Source of the DNA: Bacteroidales bacterium
GTDB taxonomy: Bacteria; Bacteroidota; Bacteroidia; Bacteroidales; Muribaculaceae
Assembly: GCA_004557385.1 (NCBI GenBank)
Contig: SFEA01000058.1
Location: 1 to 9,234 of the forward strand
Direction of reading: 5' to 3'
DNA length: 9,234 nucleotides
The translations under genes were made by a program, and so were the position numbers. Positions 5,644 to 9,234 of the stretch are shown piece by piece (position 1 is the stretch's first letter; every line of letters begins with the position of its first letter). A model generated the notes under the pieces. That model made no database searches, was not told the origin of the DNA, and saw nothing but the letters and a program-made list of their open reading frames with translations.

Positions 5644-6390
5644 TTACATGTTCATGCCGCCATCAACTTGGATAACTTGGCCCGAAACGTACGACGACAT
5701 GTCGCTTGCCAAGAAAGTGGCAACATTTGCGATGTCTTCCACTTGGCCGCCGCGGCGCAATGGAATTTTCTGGCACCATTCTTTGCGCACTTCTTCGGGC
5801 AGGGCAGCGGTCATGGCAGTTTCGATGAAGCCCGGAGCGATGGCGTTTGCGCGGATGCCGCGTGAACCCACTTCCTGAGCGATACTCTTAGCAAGGGCGA
5901 TAAGGCCAGCCTTCGACGAAGCGTAGTTGGCTTGACCGGCGTTGCCGTGAACACCTACAACCGATGCCATGTTGATGATTGAGCCGCTGCGTTGGCGCAT
6001 CATGATTGGCAGGCAAGCGTGGATGAAGTTGAATGCCGACTTGAGGTTAACGGCAATCACTGCGTCCCATTGAGCCTCGGTCATGCGCATCATCAAGCCG
6101 TCCTTGGTGATGCCGGCGTTGTTCACGAGGATGTCGATGTGGCCGAAGTCGGCCTTTATTTGTTCAACCACGGTGTGGGTTTCGTCGAAGTTTGCAGCGT
6201 TCGAAGCATAGCCTTTTGCTTTCACGCCAAGAGCGGCGATTTCTGCCTCGGTGGCTTTGCCGTTTTCGTCAATTACAAGGTCGGTGAAAGCAACGTCAGC
6301 GCCTTCAGCAGCAAATTTCAATGCGATAGCTTTACCGATACCGCGTGCAGCACCTGTAACGAGTGCAACTTTTCCTTCTAATAATTTCAT
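5644..6390 (-). CDS. fabG: 3-oxoacyl-[acyl-carrier-protein] reductase FabG
   Basis: This 248-residue classical short-chain dehydrogenase/reductase has the length of FabG. The Rossmann cofactor loop is TGAARGIG at 12-19, and NNAG is at 90-93. The catalytic tetrad is complete: N115 (VNLKS), S143 (INMASVVG), Y156 and K160 (YASSK). The PG motif (186-187) and the C-terminal SGQVIQVDGGMNM are also typical. FabG reduces 3-oxoacyl-ACP to 3-hydroxyacyl-ACP with NADPH in type II fatty-acid synthesis in the cytoplasm. It could be a paralogous reductase, since no other fab or acpP gene is visible, but the match is close. It lies 51 nt after the TetR gene on the same strand with no promoter or terminator between, so they are probably co-transcribed. 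The ATG at 6390 follows an A-rich leader. Confidence 0.95.
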   Translation of the reverse strand: MKLLEGKVALVTGAARGIGKAIALKFAAEGADVAFTDLVIDENGKATEAEIAALGVKAKGYASNAANFDETHTVVEQIKADFGHIDILVNNAGITKDGLMMRMTEAQWDAVIAVNLKSAFNFIHACLPIMMRQRSGSIINMASVVGVHGNAGQANYASSKAGLIALAKSIAQEVGSRGIRANAIAPGFIETAMTAALPEEVRKEWCQKIPLRRGGQVEDIANVATFLASDMSSYVSGQVIQVDGGMNM

Positions 6391-6441
6391 CTTTTCAAAA
6401 ATTTCTTTTTTAGTATAAAAAATTCCTATAGAGTTTTGTTG

Positions 6442-7077
6442 TCAAATGGAGTTGGAATCATCGCTCTTGGGCTTGCCGGCGGGCTGAGAGGCGTTTTTGG
6501 CAGTAATGCCGTAGAGGATGAAGTCCTGAATGTATTCGCGAAGCTTGTTCTTCTCGATGTCCATCTCGGCAAAGCTGTCGCGCACGTATGGCACGTCCAT
6601 GCCCTGCAGGCACAGCAGCATCACCTTGGCGGTTTTGTCGATGTGCTTTATTGAGAAAACGCCTTTGTCGACGCCTTCGCTAAGTATTTCCATCAAAATT
6701 GAACATTCCTGATTCAGGGTGCCGCGGCGGGCGCGTTCCACCTTGCGCACATCGCGGAAGAATCCGGCGCGCAGCGAGCCGTTGCGGGTCACAAGCTCTT
6801 TGATGGCATCGAATCGCACGAAGATGAAGTTCATGAGTTTTTCCTCGGGCGAGAGGCTTTGTGCCGGGATGTTGCTCAAACGCTCTACAATCAGTTCGCT
6901 CTCGTTTTTCACCACGGCGTTGTATATGTCGCGTTTGCTCTTGAAGTAGGTGTAGATGGTGCGTCGACCCTTTTCCGAGGCCGAAGCAATGTCGTTCATA
7001 GTGGTGTTTTCAACGCCTTTGTGTGCAAACAATTGGCGTGCAACCTCAATGAGCTTTTCTCTCGTCTTTGACACCAT
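6442..7077 (-). CDS. TetR/AcrR-family transcriptional regulator
   Basis: This 211-residue protein has the usual TetR length. Residues 1-50 form the DNA-binding domain: TREKLIEVARQLFAHKGVENT at 5-25, then a helix-turn-helix, MNDIASASEKGRRTIYTYF at 27-45, followed by KSKRDIY. The rest is helical and variable, as expected for the ligand-binding and dimer domain. I chose the ATG at 7077; the frame could begin two codons earlier only at a TTG (7083). Directly upstream of fabG in the same orientation, it is probably a local regulator of fabG and of itself. The ligand cannot be told from sequence; an acyl-CoA or acyl-ACP would fit the neighbour but is a guess. A candidate operator lies at 7161-7195. 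Confidence 0.9.
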   Translation of the reverse strand: MVSKTREKLIEVARQLFAHKGVENTTMNDIASASEKGRRTIYTYFKSKRDIYNAVVKNESELIVERLSNIPAQSLSPEEKLMNFIFVRFDAIKELVTRNGSLRAGFFRDVRKVERARRGTLNQECSILMEILSEGVDKGVFSIKHIDKTAKVMLLCLQGMDVPYVRDSFAEMDIEKNKLREYIQDFILYGITAKNASQPAGKPKSDDSNSI

Positions 7078-7117
7078 AAGCAATACTTCGATTAATCACT
7101 TCGTTTGTTTTACGCTG

Positions 7118-7149
7118 CGAAATTACTCAAAAATATCCATATACACAAA
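7118..7149 (-). promoter_or_regulatory. Promoter for the tetR-fabG unit
   Basis: On the minus strand TTTG (7149-7146), 20 nt, then TAATTTCG (7125-7118) is one base off the consensus. Transcription would start near 7111, giving a leader of about 34 nt. An alternative -7 box (TATTTTTG, about ten bases upstream of this one) lacks a -33 partner. Confidence 0.55.
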
Positions 7150-7160
7150 TACTTAGAGAT

Positions 7161-7195
7161 TGTGCATAAAAAATGCTATTAGCATAGGTTGCACA
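7161..7195. promoter_or_regulatory. Nested inverted repeat upstream of the tetR promoter
   Basis: TGTGCA (7161-7166) is matched by TGCACA (7190-7195), and between them lies the odd palindrome ATGCTA-T-TAGCAT (7173-7185). The site is 12 bp upstream of the tetR -33 box, where a regulator could bind. On the minus strand the inner palindrome is followed by six T, so a weak terminator of upstream transcription is the alternative. Confidence 0.4.
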
Positions 7196-7304
7196 GTTTG
7201 GCTGAGCATTTGGGCTGTTTCCTGCCGATGTGCATGGAGCAGGGCGTGTGCCGCCAATTGCTCGGGAGGGGCGCCGCGCTGCCGTTTGCCGCCAGCCTAA
7301 ACTG
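7194..7304. other. GC-rich intergenic island bounded by inverted ends
   Basis: Positions 7201-7300 are 66% GC by count, while flanking intergenic DNA is strongly AT-rich. The ends are complementary: CAGTTTGGCTG (7194-7204) pairs with CAGCCTAAACTG (7293-7304) with one bulged base. I find no convincing gene; the short open frames on both strands lack any recognisable family. It may be a structured RNA or the remnant of a lost gene. No good promoter or terminator is assigned to it. Confidence 0.4.
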
Positions 7305-7305
7305 C

Positions 7306-7341
7306 AAAAAAATGGAAGCTCAGAATTTGCTCTGAACTTCC
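7306..7341 (-). terminator. Terminator of the initiator tRNA transcript
   Basis: Two 5-bp helices, GGAAG/CTTCC (7314-7318 with 7337-7341) and TCAGA/TCTGA (7320-7324 with 7331-7335), are separated by one C-A mismatch and close a 6-nt loop. On the minus strand the stem is followed by A and seven T (7312-7306). It lies 9 nt past the tRNA 3' end. Confidence 0.9.
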
Positions 7342-7349
7342 GTTGTTAG

Positions 7350-7421
<72 letters not shown>

Positions 7422-7431
7422 ATTGCGAGTG

Positions 7432-7462
7432 CAAAGGTACGCACTATTTTTGATTTTGCAAA
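7432..7462 (-). promoter_or_regulatory. Promoter for the initiator tRNA
   Basis: On the minus strand TTTG (7462-7459), 19 nt, then TACCTTTG (7439-7432) matches the consensus exactly. Transcription would start within a few bases of the mature 5' end at 7421, so the 5' leader is very short. Confidence 0.8.
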
Positions 7463-7540
7463 CTTTTTCGGCAAAAAAATGCTGTAAAACATAATTTTTT
7501 GGCATTTTTCGGTGAAATTTCGCTGCTGACGGGGCTTTTT

Positions 7541-7572
7541 CTTGTGTTTGAGCCTCAAAGATTGTAATTTTG
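7541..7572 (+). promoter_or_regulatory. Promoter for the pseudouridine synthase gene
   Basis: CTTG (7541-7544), 20 nt, then TAATTTTG (7565-7572): the -7 box is exact and the -33 box is one base off. Transcription would start near 7579, giving a leader of about 70 nt. Confidence 0.55.
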
Positions 7573-7585
7573 TGGGTGAGGCACG

Positions 7586-7603
7586 GTGGCATGGTGTTGC
7601 CAC
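7586..7603 (+). other. Hairpin in the leader of the pseudouridine synthase gene
   Basis: GTGGCA (7586-7591) pairs with TGCCAC (7598-7603) around a 6-nt loop, with TCGGTTTTC after it. It would sit at the very 5' end of the predicted mRNA and could stabilise it. With only four T it is a poor terminator. Confidence 0.4.
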
Positions 7604-7649
7604 TCGGTTTTCATAACAATAATCATAACAAGCAGACTCTTACGGCAGA

Positions 7650-8330
7650 ATGGAAGTAGTTTACGAAGACAATCACATTATTATAGTAAATAAAGCGGTG
7701 GGCGAGATTGTTCAGGGCGACAAGACTGGCGACGAGCCGCTGGTAGAAACGCTTAAACGATGGCTCAAAGAAAAATACAACAAACCCGGCAACGTGTTTT
7801 GCGGCGTTACGCATCGCATCGACCGCCCGGTGAGCGGACTTGTGGTGTTTGCCAAAACCAGTAAAGGGCTGTCGCGCATGAACGAGCTGTTCCGCGAGGG
7901 CAAGGTGAAAAAGACCTATTGGGCAATAGTGAAGAACTGTCCGCCCAAGGATGAGGACACCCTCACGCACTACATCACCACCAACGAGCGCATCAACAAG
8001 TCGCGCACATGGGACACGCCCAAACCCGACAGCGTGAAGGCTGTGCTGAAATATCGCGTGATTGCGCATGGCGACAACTATCATCTGCTGGAGGTGAACT
8101 TGCTAACGGGCCGCAAGCACCAGATTCGAGTGCAGCTCTCAGCCATCGGTTGCCCAATCAAAGGCGACCTTAAATACGGAGCGCAGCGCAGCAACCCCGA
8201 CGGCGGCATCTCGCTGCAAAGCCATCGCATCGAGTTTGTGCATCCCGTCAGCGGCGAGCAAATCGACGTCACCGCCCCCGTTCCGCCCGACAACCTCTGG
8301 CAAGCCCTCGCCCAATCCGTCACCGAATAA
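7650..8330 (+). CDS. RluA-family RNA pseudouridine synthase
   Basis: This 226-residue enzyme converts a uridine in rRNA or tRNA to pseudouridine in the cytoplasm. The RluA signature HRIDRPVSG is at 55-63, with the catalytic aspartate D58. Other family motifs are VYEDNHIIIVNKAVG at 4-18, KKTYWAIV at 87-94, LLTGRKHQIRVQLSAIG at 151-167, KYGA at 175-178 and LQSHRIEFVHPVSGE at 189-203. It lacks the N-terminal S4 RNA-binding domain of RluC and RluD, so it resembles the short RluA or TruC type. The target base cannot be told from sequence, so I give no symbol. The gene stands alone on the plus strand; no clear terminator follows. Confidence 0.92.
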   Translation: MEVVYEDNHIIIVNKAVGEIVQGDKTGDEPLVETLKRWLKEKYNKPGNVFCGVTHRIDRPVSGLVVFAKTSKGLSRMNELFREGKVKKTYWAIVKNCPPKDEDTLTHYITTNERINKSRTWDTPKPDSVKAVLKYRVIAHGDNYHLLEVNLLTGRKHQIRVQLSAIGCPIKGDLKYGAQRSNPDGGISLQSHRIEFVHPVSGEQIDVTAPVPPDNLWQALAQSVTE

Positions 8331-8378
8331 AAAATTTAGTTTTGTGGGGGAGTGGTTTTGATATTTTGCGGGGAAAAA

Positions 8379-8410
8379 TTTCCGTAGGTGTGGAAAGTTT
8401 GCTATTTTTG
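8379..8410 (+). promoter_or_regulatory. Promoter for the fumarase gene
   Basis: TTTC (8379-8382), 20 nt, then TATTTTTG (8403-8410): the -7 box is exact and the -33 box is one base off. The start would be near 8417, giving a leader of about 125 nt. Within it a 20-codon open frame (8420-8482, ATG to TAG) is present but has no sign of use. Confidence 0.5.
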
Positions 8411-8542
8411 TAGAAAAGTATGCTGCGGAGCTGTGGCTTGATGAAAAGGTCATTGGCTGGCGATGGTGCCGAAGTGGCATAGCGCATGGCTGCAAAAGCG
8501 GTTATAACTTAGCGAATAACATAACTTTATAATAACTAAATC

Positions 8543-9234
8543 ATGGCAAAAACTCCTGAATTTAAGTATGCTCCTATGTTCCAGTTGGGCAAGGATGATA
8601 CTGAATACTATTTGCTCACCAAGGACCATGTGTCGACCGGTGAGTTTGAAGGTAAAACCATTCTGAAAGTAGAAAAAGAGGCTCTCACAATGTTGGCACA
8701 ACAGGCGTTCCACGATGTGGAATTTATGCTTCGTCGTGCGCACAACGAGCAGGTGGCAAAGATTCTCACCGACCCTGAGGCTTCGGAGAACGACAAGTAT
8801 GTGGCTTTGCAATTCTTGCGCAACGCCGAAACTGCAGCCAAGGGCGTTCTGCCTTTCTGCCAAGATACGGGCACTGCCATCATTCATGGCGAAAAGGGTC
8901 AGCGCGTATGGACCGACTTCGAGGACGAGGAAGCGTTGTCGCTGGGCGTGTTCAACACCTACACTCAGGACAATCTGCGCTACTCGCAAAATGCTCCGCT
9001 GAACATGTACGACGAGGTGAACACTCGTTGCAATTTGCCTGCGCAAATCGACATTGAAGCTGTTGAGGGCGACGAATATCGCTTTGTGATGGTGGCAAAG
9101 GGTGGTGGCTCAGCCAACAAGACTTATTTCTACCCGATGACCAAGGCTACTATTCAAAACGAGGGCACTTTGCTTCCGTTCCTGGTTGAAAAGATGAAGA
9201 CTTTGGGCACTGCAGCTTGTCCGCCTTATCACAT
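8543..9234 (+). CDS. Class I fumarate hydratase, 5' part (runs off the window)
   Basis: 230 codons are open to the window edge with no stop; the full family protein is about 540-550 residues, so roughly 40% is seen. It matches iron-sulfur class I fumarases (FumA/FumB type): KGVLPFCQDTGTAI at 100-113, YSQNAPLNMYDEVNTRCNLPAQIDI at 147-171 in two overlapping parts, AKGGGSANKTYFYPM at 185-199 and GTAACPPYH at 222-230. C106 and C226 fit two of the three cysteines that hold the 4Fe-4S cluster; the third lies past the edge. The enzyme interconverts fumarate and malate in the cytoplasm. In Bacteroidales this step feeds the malate-fumarate-succinate branch used in fermentation. It is oxygen-sensitive in known members. 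The ATG at 8543 starts the conserved N-terminus. Confidence 0.95.
   Translation, partial: MAKTPEFKYAPMFQLGKDDTEYYLLTKDHVSTGEFEGKTILKVEKEALTMLAQQAFHDVEFMLRRAHNEQVAKILTDPEASENDKYVALQFLRNAETAAKGVLPFCQDTGTAIIHGEKGQRVWTDFEDEEALSLGVFNTYTQDNLRYSQNAPLNMYDEVNTRCNLPAQIDIEAVEGDEYRFVMVAKGGGSANKTYFYPMTKATIQNEGTLLPFLVEKMKTLGTAACPPYH

Noticed and set aside
7623..8084. Minus-strand 153-residue open frame opposite the pseudouridine synthase
   Set aside because: The plus-strand gene carries the catalytic HRIDRPVSG motif; the opposite frame has no recognisable family.
8331..8378. Terminator after the pseudouridine synthase gene
   Set aside because: The sequence has T-runs but no stem I can pair convincingly.
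8450..9046. Minus-strand 198-residue open frame opposite the fumarase
   Set aside because: The fumarase reading has conserved cysteine motifs throughout; the opposite frame is a codon-bias shadow.

Overview
The window looks like ordinary chromosome from a Bacteroidales-type bacterium (phylum Bacteroidota; a relative of Bacteroides, Prevotella or Muribaculaceae is my inference). Two lines of evidence support this. The proteins are of a Bacteroidota kind. Upstream of most genes lies the promoter of the Bacteroidota primary sigma factor, TTTG then 19-21 nt then TAnnTTTG. It is exact ahead of the thioredoxin-like gene, rmuC and the tRNA, and one or two bases off elsewhere. Coding DNA is of moderate GC and intergenic DNA is AT-rich.

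Layout. Positions 1-67 hold the end of an upstream plus-strand transcript, with a strong terminator. Positions 68-452 carry no credible gene. They hold two unrelated repeat families, a doubled hairpin (108-178) and a 33-bp tandem array (273-421), and lie between two terminators that face each other. On the minus strand follow a secreted thioredoxin-fold protein without the CxxC motif (530-1012), a 350-nt AT-rich gap with dyads and a terminator, and rmuC (1459-2880). A DUF695-like gene (3078-3521, plus) is divergent from rmuC. A two-gene minus-strand operon follows (3661-5453): a secreted SH3b protein and a secreted MORN-repeat protein, overlapping by four bases. Next are fabG (5644-6390) and a TetR regulator (6442-7077) just upstream of it, both minus. 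Positions 7078-7349 hold the tetR promoter, a nested dyad and a short GC-rich island. Then come an initiator tRNA-Met (7350-7421, minus) with its own promoter and terminator, an RluA-family pseudouridine synthase (7650-8330, plus), and the first 230 codons of a class I fumarase (8543 to the window edge).

How the genes work together. fabG and the TetR gene probably form one unit in which the regulator tunes fatty-acid synthesis; this is inferred from adjacency only. The SH3b and MORN proteins are both exported and translationally coupled, so they probably act together in the periplasm or at the envelope. The rest are single housekeeping genes. I see no insertion sequence, phage gene, CRISPR array or defence cluster. 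The least explained parts are the repeats at 108-421, the dyads at 1224-1379 and the GC-rich island at 7194-7304.
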